DNA of 64,000 nt, taken from positions 118,813 to 182,812 of the forward strand of contig NZ_JACHOQ010000005.1 of NCBI RefSeq assembly GCF_014199955.1, given 5' to 3'. Both the position numbers and the translations under genes were made by a program. Positions 45,494 to 54,343 of this stretch are shown here, one piece after another. This stretch comes from Brevundimonas aurantiaca. GTDB taxonomy: Bacteria > Pseudomonadota > Alphaproteobacteria > Caulobacterales > Caulobacteraceae. Below the pieces are notes generated by a model, which worked only from the letters and a program-made list of their open reading frames with translations, searched no databases and was not told where the DNA came from. Positions within the stretch are counted from its first letter, which is position 1. Every line of letters starts with the position of its first letter.

Positions 45494-45973
45494 TCAGTCC
45501 GGGCGGCGTTGACCGGGAGTGTCGTCCTCGGTGCGCGGCAGCTGGCCGCGGCCGACGTTGCCCAGCAGCTGCTCCAGAACCGTCAGGGCGCGGCCACGCG
45601 TCGGGGTTTCACGGCTGTTCATGGCGATCTGTTCGCCGTCCGCCAGGCCCAGGGTGCGCACGGCGGCGACCTTGTCGCCGTTCGGCTCGAAGGTGATTTC
45701 GGTCACCGTGCGGCTCGAGACGACCGGCAGGTTGTAGGTGTATTTCTCAGTGGTCTGGCTGATGTAGTACCAGACCTGGTCCGGTTCGAAGGTCGAGGTG
45801 GTCGAGGGCGAGCCCAGCCGCGCCAGCACCGTCTCCTTGGTGTCGGTTCCGGCGACCACGTCCTGGGGCTTGGCGTCGATCACCTGAAAGCCGTTGGAGC
45901 CGACCATCGGCGCGCAGGCGGCGGACAGGCCGCCCAGGGAAACGGCGACGAAAAGCGGGACGAAACGAGACAT
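45494..45973 (-). CDS. bamE: Outer-membrane assembly lipoprotein BamE (SmpA/OmlA)
   Basis: From the ATG at 45973 the protein has 159 residues. It carries a lipoprotein signal with box LSAACAPM, then the BamE domain with VVAGTDTKETVLARLGSPST and VWYYISQTTEKYTYNLP. BamE supports the BAM complex that inserts outer-membrane proteins. The extended C-terminus (RGRALTVLEQLLGNVGRGQL) is common in alphaproteobacteria. It is divergent from the CBP3-type gene, another frequent arrangement. Confidence 0.92.
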   Translation of the reverse strand: MSRFVPLFVAVSLGGLSAACAPMVGSNGFQVIDAKPQDVVAGTDTKETVLARLGSPSTTSTFEPDQVWYYISQTTEKYTYNLPVVSSRTVTEITFEPNGDKVAAVRTLGLADGEQIAMNSRETPTRGRALTVLEQLLGNVGRGQLPRTEDDTPGQRRPD

Positions 45974-46064
45974 GATCGGGCGCCTGCGAGAGAACAAGAT
46001 CTTTGACCTAGACGGACCTGCGTCCTAGTTCAACGGCGCGGCGGAAAAGGGGCCGTTTAAAGCC

Positions 46065-46589
46065 ATGCTGAAAAACCTGTTCAAACCCCGCGAAGGCGTC
46101 CGCATTGGCGACGCCCTGTACGCCCTTTCGGTGGAGCAGGCGCGCCGGCCGGGACTTTATACGCGACTGGGCGTGGCTGACCGGATCGACGCGCGGTTCG
46201 AACTTTATACGCTGCACGTGCTGCTGCTGGTGCTGCGGCTGCGCGATGAGAACACGCCGAGCGGTCGAGACGCGGCCCAGGCTCTGTTCGACGTCTATGT
46301 CTCGGCGCTGGACCATGCGTTGCGGGAAGAAGGCGTCGGCGACATTTCGGTGGGCAAGAAGATGCGCAAGCTGGGCGAGGCCCTGTACGGCCGGATGAAC
46401 GCCTATGAGCCGCCGCTGCGCGACGGCGATGCGGCGGCTCTGACCGAAGCTCTGGCGCGCAATGTCTATGGCGAGACGCGGGCGGAACAGGCGGCTGATT
46501 TGGCGCGCTACGCCCTGGCCGCGCGAGCCGCCCTGGCGGCGCAGGAATTCAATGATGTGCTGGTGAAGCCGGCCTGGACGGATGTTTGA
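46065..46589 (+). CDS. Ubiquinol-cytochrome c chaperone (CBP3 family)
   Basis: The 174-residue helical protein matches the CBP3 family: PGLYTRLGVADRIDARFELY, then HVLLLVLRLRD, ALFDVYVSALDHALREEGVG and VGKKMRKLGEALYGR. In mitochondria Cbp3 assists cytochrome b assembly; bacterial members are presumed to act in bc1-complex biogenesis. It overlaps the YceD gene. Together with ATP12 it marks the alphaproteobacterial relationship to mitochondria. Confidence 0.92.
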   Translation: MLKNLFKPREGVRIGDALYALSVEQARRPGLYTRLGVADRIDARFELYTLHVLLLVLRLRDENTPSGRDAAQALFDVYVSALDHALREEGVGDISVGKKMRKLGEALYGRMNAYEPPLRDGDAAALTEALARNVYGETRAEQAADLARYALAARAALAAQEFNDVLVKPAWTDV

Positions 46590-47112
46590 GACCATGAGCG
46601 CAAGCCTCCCCTACAGCGAGACGGTGCGGGTCAATCAGATCGGCGCGGGGCTGAGCCGACGCCTGGAGCCCGACGCGGAGGCGCGTCAGCGAATTGCGCG
46701 CGCCCTGGATCTGCAGGGCCTGGACGCCTTCGCCGTAGAGATCGAGGTCAAGCCGACCCCGTCGAGCAGCGAGTGGACGATGAAGGGGCGCGTCACGGCC
46801 CATGCGATCCAGACCTGCGGCCTGACCTTGGAACCCCTGCCGGTCGAGGTGGACCGCCGCTTCTCGATTCAGTTGGCCGAGGCCGAACCGCAGCAGACCG
46901 ACGAGATCGAAGTCACCCTGGAGGAGGAGGACGCCGACCTGATCGAGGACGGCAAGATCGACCTGGGGCAGTATGCGGTCGAGCAGCTGGTCCTGTCTCT
47001 GGACCCCTTTCCGCGCAAGCCGGGGGCGCAGTTCGTGCAACCGGAAGAGCCCGCCGAAATCTCGCCCTTTGCAGCTTTGAAGGCCCTGAAGCCGCAGGAC
47101 GACCAAGGCTGA
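46582..47112 (+). CDS. YceD/DUF177 family protein
   Basis: The protein (176 residues from 46582, or 172 from an ATG at 46594) shows the DUF177 pattern: an N-terminal beta region, the cysteine segment QTCGLTLEPLPVEVDRRFSI and the acidic IEDGKIDLGQYAVEQLVLSL. DUF177 proteins in bacteria and plastids are linked to 23S rRNA accumulation. The usual rpmF partner (L32) is missing between it and plsX. The start is unclear because the first ATG overlaps the preceding gene by eight bases. Confidence 0.88.
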   Translation: MFETMSASLPYSETVRVNQIGAGLSRRLEPDAEARQRIARALDLQGLDAFAVEIEVKPTPSSSEWTMKGRVTAHAIQTCGLTLEPLPVEVDRRFSIQLAEAEPQQTDEIEVTLEEEDADLIEDGKIDLGQYAVEQLVLSLDPFPRKPGAQFVQPEEPAEISPFAALKALKPQDDQG

Positions 47113-47217
47113 GGTTGACGCAGGGGCCGTGCGGTTGCATCCCCCGGCGTCGGCGCTATCGTCCGGCGCCTATATCCAGTGTCGTGCGACAAGACGACGC
47201 GGTTAGTCGAGGTCCAT

Positions 47218-48294
47218 TTGCAAGCCCCAGTTACGATCTCGCTTGACGCCATGGGCGGCGATCACGGCCCATCCGTCGTCGTTCCGGGCGTCCAAAGCTT
47301 TGTCCGCGCCCATGGCGGGGAGGGAGTCCGCTTCCTGCTGCATGGGGACGAGACCCGGATTCGCGCCGAGTTGGCGCATTGCAGCCTGCCGGCCGACACG
47401 GTCGACATCCGTCATACCGACAAGGTGGTGGCCATGGACGAGAAGCCCGCCCAGGCCATGCGCCGGGGCAAGGGCTCCAGCCTGTGGAACGCCGTCGAGG
47501 CGGTGAAGACCGGCGAGGCCGGCGGCGTGGTCTCGGCGGGCAACACCGGCGCCCTGATGGCCATCTCCAAACTGATTCTGCGCATGTCGGCGCCGGGCCT
47601 GGAGCGGCCGGCCATCGTCGCCAGCTGGCCGACCTTCAAGGGCCATACGGCGGTTCTGGACGTCGGCGCCAACATCGGCAGCGACGCCGAGCAACTGGTC
47701 GAGTTCGCCATCATGGGCGAGGCTTTCCAGACGGCGGTGCGCGGCACCGTTCGCCCGACCATCGGCCTGCTGAACGTCGGCTCCGAGGACATGAAGGGCA
47801 ATGAACAGGTCAAGGAGGCGCACGCCATCCTGCGCGACGGCCCGTTCGACCTGAATTATTACGGCTTCGTCGAAGGCGACGACATCGCCAAGGGCACGGT
47901 GGACGTGGTCGTCACCGACGGCTTCACCGGCAATATCGCCCTGAAGACGGCCGAAGGCACGGCCCGCTATATCTCGGCCCTGCTGCGCGAGGCCCTGACC
48001 TCGAACCTGCAGGCCAAGCTGGGCGCCGCCATCGCCATGCCGGCCCTGAAGAAGATGCGCGAGAAGATCGACCCCAGCGCCATCAACGGCGGCCCCCTGC
48101 TGGGGCTGAACGGGATTGTGGTGAAGAGCCACGGCGGCGCCGACGCCAAGGGCTTCGGAAACGCCATCCGTATCGCTGTGGATCTGGCCCGCAGCGACTA
48201 TATGACCAAGGTCGGCGCCAATCTGGGCAAGCTGGACGCCGTGTTCGACCATTCCAGCCCACCCGCCGCCCCCGCCGGAGAACCCCTTCAGTGA
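47218..48294 (+). CDS. plsX: Phosphate acyltransferase PlsX
   Basis: The protein is about 358 residues with the PlsX signature [18 protein letters not shown], then [34 protein letters not shown], and GYSTV-like [19 protein letters not shown]. It turns acyl-ACP into acyl phosphate for phospholipid synthesis. I prefer the TTG at 47218, which has GAGG five bases upstream; the GTG at 47179 would add 13 residues with no ribosome site. It overlaps fabH by four bases. Confidence 0.95.
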   Translation: MQAPVTISLDAMGGDHGPSVVVPGVQSFVRAHGGEGVRFLLHGDETRIRAELAHCSLPADTVDIRHTDKVVAMDEKPAQAMRRGKGSSLWNAVEAVKTGEAGGVVSAGNTGALMAISKLILRMSAPGLERPAIVASWPTFKGHTAVLDVGANIGSDAEQLVEFAIMGEAFQTAVRGTVRPTIGLLNVGSEDMKGNEQVKEAHAILRDGPFDLNYYGFVEGDDIAKGTVDVVVTDGFTGNIALKTAEGTARYISALLREALTSNLQAKLGAAIAMPALKKMREKIDPSAINGGPLLGLNGIVVKSHGGADAKGFGNAIRIAVDLARSDYMTKVGANLGKLDAVFDHSSPPAAPAGEPLQ

Positions 48295-49268
48295 GCGTCA
48301 CCCGCAGCGCCGTGACCGGCGTCGGCTCCTATCTGCCGGAGCAGATCGTCACCAACGCCGACCTGGCCCAGATCGTCGACACCTCCGACGAATGGATCCA
48401 GGAGCGAACGGGGATCAAACAGCGCCACAAGGCGCGCGACGACCAGCCGACCAGCGATCTCGCGGTCGAGGCCGCCAGGAAGGCCCTGGCCGACGCCGGC
48501 AAGACGGCGGCGGATGTGGACCTGATCATCGTGGCGACGACCACGCCCGACATGACCTTCCCCGCCGTCGCCTCCATCGTTCAGCACAAGCTGGGCGCCG
48601 GCGTCGGCGTGGCCTTTGACGTTCAGGCGGTCTGTTCCGGCTTTGTCTATGCGCTGAGCGTGGCCGACGGCTTCGTGGCGCGCGGCCTGTCGAAATGCGC
48701 CCTGGTGATCGGCGCCGAGGAAATGACGCGGCTGATGGACTGGACCGACCGGACGACCTGTGTGCTGTTCGGCGACGGCGCCGGCGCCGTGGTGCTGGAG
48801 CCGCGCGAGGGGCAGGGGACGGCCGCCGACCAGGGCATGCTGGGCTTCGCCCTGCGCGCCGACGGGTCGAAAACGGACCTGCTCTATGTCGACGGCGGGC
48901 CGGCGTCGACCGGAACCGTCGGCCATCTGCGGATGGCGGGCAATCAGGTGTTCCGCCATGCGGTGGTCAATATCGCCGAAGGCATCACTGCGGCCTGTGA
49001 GGCCGCCGGCATCGAAATCGCCGACGTCGATTGGTTCGTGCCGCATCAGGCCAATCAGCGGATCATCAAGGGCGTCGGCGACCGGCTGGGTCTGGACGAG
49101 AACAAGGTGATCTCGACCGTGGCTCTTCACGCCAACACCTCCGCCGCCTCAATTCCCCTGGCGCTGGATGCGGCGATTCAGGACGGGCGGATCAAGAAGG
49201 GCGACATGGTGCTGTTGGAAGCCATGGGCGGCGGCCTGACCTGGGGCGCCTGCGCCTTGAGGCTTTAA
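48291..49268 (+). CDS. fabH: 3-oxoacyl-ACP synthase III
   Basis: The 325-residue thiolase-fold protein has catalytic Cys115 in [13 protein letters not shown], the histidine in [15 protein letters not shown] and the asparagine in [15 protein letters not shown]. It starts fatty-acid elongation by condensing acetyl-CoA with malonyl-ACP. The start is a GTG overlapping the plsX stop (GTGA). ihfA follows after a short gap, the usual alphaproteobacterial order. Confidence 0.97.
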   Translation: MSVTRSAVTGVGSYLPEQIVTNADLAQIVDTSDEWIQERTGIKQRHKARDDQPTSDLAVEAARKALADAGKTAADVDLIIVATTTPDMTFPAVASIVQHKLGAGVGVAFDVQAVCSGFVYALSVADGFVARGLSKCALVIGAEEMTRLMDWTDRTTCVLFGDGAGAVVLEPREGQGTAADQGMLGFALRADGSKTDLLYVDGGPASTGTVGHLRMAGNQVFRHAVVNIAEGITAACEAAGIEIADVDWFVPHQANQRIIKGVGDRLGLDENKVISTVALHANTSAASIPLALDAAIQDGRIKKGDMVLLEAMGGGLTWGACALRL

Positions 49269-49345
49269 CCGCTGCGCCGGGCATTGATTTTCTGAGAAGT
49301 TTGCGCCCCTATGCGCCCAGAAGATCGTTTCCAGACGGGACTATG

Positions 49346-49651
49346 ATGGGCAACCACACCGTAACGCGCGCCGACCTTTGCGAAGCCGTGCATGAAGAGG
49401 TCGGTCTGTCCCGCCAGGAGTGTTCGTCCCTGGTCGAACGGACGCTGGAGCTGATCGTGGAGGCTCTTGAAAAGGGCGATACCGTCAAGCTGTCGGGTTT
49501 CGGCGTCTTCCAGGTGCGTGAGAAGCGGGCCCGCATGGGCCGCAACCCCAAGACCGGCGAACCGGCGGCGATCAACCCCCGTCGCGTCATCAGCTTCCGC
49601 GCCTCTCAGATCATGAAGAGCCGGGTTCACGACGCCGTCGTCGAGGCCTGA
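49346..49651 (+). CDS. ihfA: Integration host factor subunit alpha
   Basis: The 101-residue HU/IHF-fold protein carries [40 protein letters not shown] and [19 protein letters not shown], the DNA-minor-groove arm. The order fabH-ihfA-merR is conserved in alphaproteobacteria and supports IHF-alpha rather than HU. ATGs at 49343 and 49346 are adjacent; GGGA lies at suitable spacing from the second. Confidence 0.95.
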   Translation: MGNHTVTRADLCEAVHEEVGLSRQECSSLVERTLELIVEALEKGDTVKLSGFGVFQVREKRARMGRNPKTGEPAAINPRRVISFRASQIMKSRVHDAVVEA

Positions 49652-49656
49652 TTCGC

Positions 49657-50076
49657 TTGGCCAAGAGCGCCGACGCCTTCCGCACCATTTCTGAGGCGGC
49701 CGAGGAGGTCGGAGCTCCGCAGCACGTCCTGCGGTTCTGGGAAACCAAGTTCAGCTTCGTCACGCCGGTGAAGCGCGCCGGTGGACGTCGATTCTACCGG
49801 CCCCAGGACATCGCCGTGCTCAAGGCGGTTCGGCGGCTGCTGCACGAGGACGGCCTGACCATCCGCGGGGTGCAACGGCTGCACAAGGAGCAGGGGCTCA
49901 AGACGCTGGTCGGCGCGGACATGGCCGGCCTGATCGAGGCGCGCGACGCCGAATCCCCGGCTGAGCCCCTGATTTCAAGGACGCCGGCCCTGTCCGGCGT
50001 GACTAAGCGGCTGAATGTCGTGCTGATGGATTTGGAACAGGCCAAGGCCCGACTGGACGCTGTTCTGAGAAGCTAG
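49657..50076 (+). CDS. MerR-family transcriptional regulator
   Basis: The 139-residue protein has the MerR winged helix: [20 protein letters not shown] followed by WETKF, and the wing [20 protein letters not shown]. The C-terminal part is a helix without metal-binding cysteines, so it is not a metal sensor of the classic type. It starts with TTG at 49657, with AGG upstream, five bases after the ihfA stop. Its position after ihfA is conserved in the class. Targets are unknown. Confidence 0.9.
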   Translation: MAKSADAFRTISEAAEEVGAPQHVLRFWETKFSFVTPVKRAGGRRFYRPQDIAVLKAVRRLLHEDGLTIRGVQRLHKEQGLKTLVGADMAGLIEARDAESPAEPLISRTPALSGVTKRLNVVLMDLEQAKARLDAVLRS

Positions 50077-50135
50077 GTGGAAAACCTGTTTTTGCGTTTG
50101 CGGCGCGCGAAACCCGCGTCTATAGGGAGCGCCTT

Positions 50136-50212
<77 letters not shown>

Positions 50213-50518
50213 TTTAATCTTCTGAATTTTATGGTCTTTTTCAGGGGTCGCCTTCGGGCGGCCCCTTCGAAAATCGGCTTGGGGCACATATGGGGCACAG
50301 GCTGATTCGCGGTCACCGCGTTGCGGGACAGTTCATTCTGTCTCCCTGATTTCGACCGACGCATCGTTAGAATCGTGCTTGTGGCGACCTGGAGGTCGAT
50401 TAGCGGCGGCTAATCCTGACCAGAACGCCGCGCGGCTACTCGAACGACGCGCTTCTTGGAGGGAAAGGAAGGGAGGCGGCGCGCGCTCCATGCGGAGCGG
50501 CAAACGGAGTGCGCCGCC
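50213..50518. other. tRNA-Pro to radC junction region
   Basis: This 306-bp stretch has no convincing gene. It contains a terminator-like hairpin GGGGTCGCC/GGCGGCCCC at 50246-50267, a direct repeat GGGGCACA (50281 and 50292), and AT-richer DNA next to the tRNA. A polypurine motif (AAAGGAAGGGAGG, 50464) lies near its end. No integrase frame is seen, though one would be expected beside such a tRNA. Confidence 0.55.
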
Positions 50519-51196
50519 ATGATATCCCACGCCCAGACACGACCCGAAGCGGACGACTGGCCCGATTCAGCCATCGGCCAATGCGCCCGGCTCGACGACA
50601 AAGCCCTCTTGGCCGTCATGCTGGCGCGCAGACAGATGTCGTCGCACTCGCATGGTGTTTCCAGCCAATTGTTTCGGCGCTTCGGGAGCCTGGCCGCCAT
50701 CGCGGCCGCCGATGATGCTGAACTGGCGCGGGTGGAGGGCGTCGATGCGATCGTAGTGGCGGACCTGAAACTGCTTCGGCTGCTCTGCGAACGCCTTGCC
50801 CGCTCCGAGGCCGAAAGCCGTCCCGTGGTGTCATCATGGTCGGCCTTGCTGGCTTACGTTCGGGTCTCTCTTGTCGAAGAGCCCCGCGAACAGTTTCGAG
50901 CCCTGTTTCTGGACAAAAGAAATCAGCTTCTACGCGAGGAACTTGTGGGGTTCGGAACCGTGGATCATGCGCCCGTTTACCCGCGCGAAGTAGTGCGCCG
51001 CGCTCTCGAGCTCTCTGCATCGGCGATCATTCTGGTGCACAATCATCCCTCCGGCGATCCCCAGCCGTCTCGAGCTGACATCGAGATGACGCGCAAGGTC
51101 GTCGAAGCCGCCCGCGTTTTCGACATTCAGGTGCATGACCATCTCATCGTCGGCCGCGACGGCACGGCCAGCTTCCGGTCCCTGGGACTGTTCTGA
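50519..51196 (+). CDS. RadC-family JAB/MPN-domain protein
   Basis: The 225-residue protein has an N-terminal helix-hairpin-helix-like part (FGSLAAIAAADDAELARVEG). A C-terminal MPN domain carries the metal motif His174-x-His176...Asp187 (VHNHPSGDPQPSRAD), with SRPVVSSWSALLAYVRVSLV before it. RadC homologues are abundant on integrative elements and are no longer thought to act simply in DNA repair. The ATG at 50519 has GGAG at nine bases. Its stop overlaps the Toprim gene start. Confidence 0.9.
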   Translation: MISHAQTRPEADDWPDSAIGQCARLDDKALLAVMLARRQMSSHSHGVSSQLFRRFGSLAAIAAADDAELARVEGVDAIVVADLKLLRLLCERLARSEAESRPVVSSWSALLAYVRVSLVEEPREQFRALFLDKRNQLLREELVGFGTVDHAPVYPREVVRRALELSASAIILVHNHPSGDPQPSRADIEMTRKVVEAARVFDIQVHDHLIVGRDGTASFRSLGLF

Positions 51197-52125
51197 TGAG
51201 CCTGCGCGCCATCGTTTCCGCCCTGGGCGGAGATCTTTACCAGAACGGCGCCCGCGCCAACGTGCCGGCGCCGGGCCACAGCGCTGCTGACCGGTCGATC
51301 TCGCTGGTCCTGAGCGACGGTCGCGTGGTTGCCCATGGGTTCGGCGCGGCGGACTGGCGGGCGGCCCTGGACGATCTCACACAGCGGGGCCTCATCGACG
51401 AACAGCGGCGCCCGCGCGGCGGCGGCTGCGCTGCATCTGTCCCCCATATCGACCTCAGACGGCGCATCGAGGCCGCGGAGTGTCTTTGGGAAGGCGGTCA
51501 GGCAGCGACTCCCGCGGGCAGGGCGGCCCTGCATTTGCGGCTCAGGGGCGTGCCCTGGCGTGATGATCTCACGGACCTTCGCGATCATCCTTCGGCTCCC
51601 CTCGCCGTGTACGCGATGGGACGACGGACGCGAGGCGCCATGCTCGCGAAGATCAGCGACGTCACGGGCGCGTTGACTGGCGTCGAGATCACCTACCTCG
51701 ATCCCAACGGCTGCCAGGCGGTCGGAATCGCGGCGCCGCGCAAAACCATTGGCGCGGTCCCCGCCGGATCCGCCGTGCGGCTCATGGCGGCCAGCTCCCG
51801 GATGGTGGTGGGGGAGGGGGTGATCACCACCCTTTCAGCCATCCGACGCTTCGGACGACCTGGATGGGCGCTGCTATCCGCCGGCAATCTGTCGAGGTGG
51901 TCGCCGCCGCCGGGCGTGCGGGACGTCCTGATCGCGGCGGACAACGGAGTTGCGGGCGAACGGGCCGCGATCCGCCTGCGGGCCCGGCTCCTGAGCCTGG
52001 AACTCGACGCCATGATCGCCCGGCCGCCCAGCACCTTCGGGGACTGGAACGAAGCGGACCAGGCCAGCGCAAAAGCATTGGAGGCGGAGGAAGGGCGGGG
52101 CGGGGCGCCGGACCGGCGGGGATAG
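51196..52125 (+). CDS. Toprim-domain protein (element primase-like)
   Basis: The 309-residue protein has a conserved N-terminal domain and a C-terminal Toprim fold: the first acidic motif is MVVGEGVITTLSAIRRFG, and the second is VLIAADNGVAGERAAIRLRA. In canonical Toprim proteins the second motif reads DxD, but here the second acid is glycine (ADNG). Related island proteins (DUF7146/Toprim_3 group) are thought to be primase- or helicase-associated. The ATG overlaps the radC stop. Its 3' end contains the polypurine motif shared by other island genes. Confidence 0.8.
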   Translation: MSLRAIVSALGGDLYQNGARANVPAPGHSAADRSISLVLSDGRVVAHGFGAADWRAALDDLTQRGLIDEQRRPRGGGCAASVPHIDLRRRIEAAECLWEGGQAATPAGRAALHLRLRGVPWRDDLTDLRDHPSAPLAVYAMGRRTRGAMLAKISDVTGALTGVEITYLDPNGCQAVGIAAPRKTIGAVPAGSAVRLMAASSRMVVGEGVITTLSAIRRFGRPGWALLSAGNLSRWSPPPGVRDVLIAADNGVAGERAAIRLRARLLSLELDAMIARPPSTFGDWNEADQASAKALEAEEGRGGAPDRRG

Positions 52126-52150
52126 GCCCCGCCCCGGTTGGAGATCCCCC

Positions 52151-54223
52151 ATGCGCCGTTCCCCTTCCACCGCACTCGCCCTCGTCCCCACTCCCGTCCA
52201 GGCCGCCGCCGCGCGCGACCGAAGAACCGTCGCCTTGCGGAACACCGATATCGCGCCCGAGAACCTTCGCTACAAAGAGCCGCCGGACGAGGACATTCCT
52301 CTGCTCGCCGAGACCCTGATCGCGGCGGGTCAGCTTCAGGCGCTGACCGTTCGCCCGGGGCGTGGCAAGAAGGAACAGCCTCATATGGCTCTGGACGGAC
52401 GGCGCCGGATCCTGGCCTTCCGACACCTGCTCGATCAGGGCCGGATCGACGAGGACTTCCCGGTCGACATCGTCGTCGAGACCGACCCCAAGCGTCAGGC
52501 GGCGGCCGTGCTGCTGACGAATACCGCCGTGCCCGTCCATGTCGCGGACGTCATCGCCGCGATCGGACGGATGCTGAAGGGCAAACTCGGCGTTCCGGTC
52601 ATCGCCAAGGCGCTCGGCTACGCCGAACTCGACGTCAAGCGTCTGGCAGCTCTCTCGGCCTTGCCGCAGATTGCCTTGGAAGCTTTGAAGATGGGTCGAT
52701 TGAACCTGCGTCAGGCCAAGCTGCTGGCCCGGCTTCCCGACAAGGCGGAACAGGCCGACCTCGCCCGGATGGCGCTGGACGGCCATGGCTTCCAGGACTG
52801 GCGGGTGACCGAGAAGCTCGACGAGGGCCGGGTCACCGCACGCGACCCGCGCTGCGCCCTCGTCGGTCCCGAGCGGTACGCGGCGGCTGGCGGTCGAACG
52901 GAGACCGACCTGTTCGGTGAAATGGCCCCCGTCCTGCTCGATCCGGCGATCCTCACGGAGGTTTGGACGACGCGGGCCCGCGAAATCGCCAGGGCGTTCG
53001 AGGCCGAGGGCCTGACCGTTCACGTCACGGCCGGCCCTCGGCCGGACCTGCCCGACGACCTAGAGACGCTCGGCTACGTTTACGGCGGCATGCTGCCGGG
53101 CGCCGCCATGGCCCTCTACCGGGACGCACGCGACGCCTTCAACGCCGCGGCGGAAACCCTCTGCACGCTTTTGGCGGAGACCCCCGAGACGGAGGCCGTC
53201 GACGCCGCGATCGACGCCATGATCCGCGCCCGGCTGGTGATGGACCAGGCGGGTTGGCAAGGCCGCGTGGCGACCGTGCTCGTCCTGAGTCCCTCGAGCC
53301 GGACCGGTATCGAGGTCCAGTGCTACACGCCCGTGGAGCCGGAGGTCGAAGGTCAGGTCGAGGACGCCGAGGTGGTCCCGGCCGGGGCGCCGCCCCAGCC
53401 CGCCTACCGTCCGCCGGAGGTCGATGCGCCCGAGCCCGAAACGGAGGGTGTCAATCACGCCCTGCACGCGGTGCGCACCGATGTGGCGACACGCGGCCTG
53501 ATACGCGCCCTCGCCGACGACCCGGGAACGGCCTTCACCGCCCTGATCGCCCGACTGTTCAACCAGGTCGCCGTCCGCTGCCCCGTCGTCCGGTCGGAAT
53601 CGGCCCTGGCGGTGACCGCAGCCGGGTTCAATCCCACCGGAGGACGCATGATCGAGGCGCTTGACGGCGAGGTGCGCCAGAGACTCGGGGATCGTCGGGC
53701 CGCCTGGGAGGCCTCCGGCCAGACCGTCATCGCCTGGGTCGATGGTCTCGCCCACGGCGACAAGATGGCCCTGCTGGCTGAGCTGACGGCCTTGACCCTC
53801 GACCTCCGGGAGGACCGGACAAGCCTGATCCGGCGGGCCGCACGGGCCGAGGCCGCCGAACTGGCGGAACTCTGCGGGGCTGACATCGCCCTGCATTGGA
53901 CGCCAGACGCCGAATTCCTGAAGTCGCATTCCAAGCCGCTGCTTTTAAGCATGCTGGAGCAAATGGGTGACGCCGATATCCGCGCCGCCTGCTTCAGGAA
54001 AATGGACCTCGTTCCCTGGGTCGAGGAGAAGGCGGCGGAGAAGGGCTGGGCGCCTGCGAGCCTGTCCTGGACGGCTCCGCCCGAGCCGGAAGTCTCCGAG
54101 GCGATGGAAGCCGAAAGTTCCGGTGAGGGTGCGGACTCGCCAACTCCGTCCGGGCAGGACGACGGCGCCGGCGCCTTCGAGGTGACGCCCGCGGGCCGCG
54201 CGGCGCTGACAGACGCGGCCTAG
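52151..54223 (+). CDS. Long ParB/RepB-like partition protein
   Basis: The 690-residue protein starts with a ParB nuclease-like domain: NLRYKEPPDEDIPLLAETLI, GQLQALTVRPGR and LDGRRRILAFRHLL. The following helix-turn-helix region carries IAKALGYAELDVKRLAALSA and GRLNLRQAKLLARLPDKAEQ. The second half (after about residue 280) is acidic and lacks a domain I can name. It is much longer than chromosomal ParB, about 300 residues. No ParA is in view, so it may have a non-partition role such as transcription or DNA cutting on the element. Confidence 0.85.
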   Translation: MRRSPSTALALVPTPVQAAAARDRRTVALRNTDIAPENLRYKEPPDEDIPLLAETLIAAGQLQALTVRPGRGKKEQPHMALDGRRRILAFRHLLDQGRIDEDFPVDIVVETDPKRQAAAVLLTNTAVPVHVADVIAAIGRMLKGKLGVPVIAKALGYAELDVKRLAALSALPQIALEALKMGRLNLRQAKLLARLPDKAEQADLARMALDGHGFQDWRVTEKLDEGRVTARDPRCALVGPERYAAAGGRTETDLFGEMAPVLLDPAILTEVWTTRAREIARAFEAEGLTVHVTAGPRPDLPDDLETLGYVYGGMLPGAAMALYRDARDAFNAAAETLCTLLAETPETEAVDAAIDAMIRARLVMDQAGWQGRVATVLVLSPSSRTGIEVQCYTPVEPEVEGQVEDAEVVPAGAPPQPAYRPPEVDAPEPETEGVNHALHAVRTDVATRGLIRALADDPGTAFTALIARLFNQVAVRCPVVRSESALAVTAAGFNPTGGRMIEALDGEVRQRLGDRRAAWEASGQTVIAWVDGLAHGDKMALLAELTALTLDLREDRTSLIRRAARAEAAELAELCGADIALHWTPDAEFLKSHSKPLLLSMLEQMGDADIRAACFRKMDLVPWVEEKAAEKGWAPASLSWTAPPEPEVSEAMEAESSGEGADSPTPSGQDDGAGAFEVTPAGRAALTDAA

Positions 54224-54239
54224 CGCGGCGGTCGTTGAG

Positions 54240-54274
54240 AAAGCCCGCTCCGGCTCCTCGCCGGGGCGGGCTTT
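54240..54274 (+). terminator. Terminator-like hairpin after the ParB-like gene
   Basis: The stem AAAGCCCGC.CCGGC/GCCGG.GCGGGCTTT has one mismatch. Only three Ts follow, so termination may be partial. Confidence 0.65.
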
Positions 54275-54343
54275 CCGCGTGAGGTCTCGCTCGGCGAAAG
54301 GCGGAGGAAGGGCGGTCGAGGACGCGCCTGGAGGACCGGAGGG

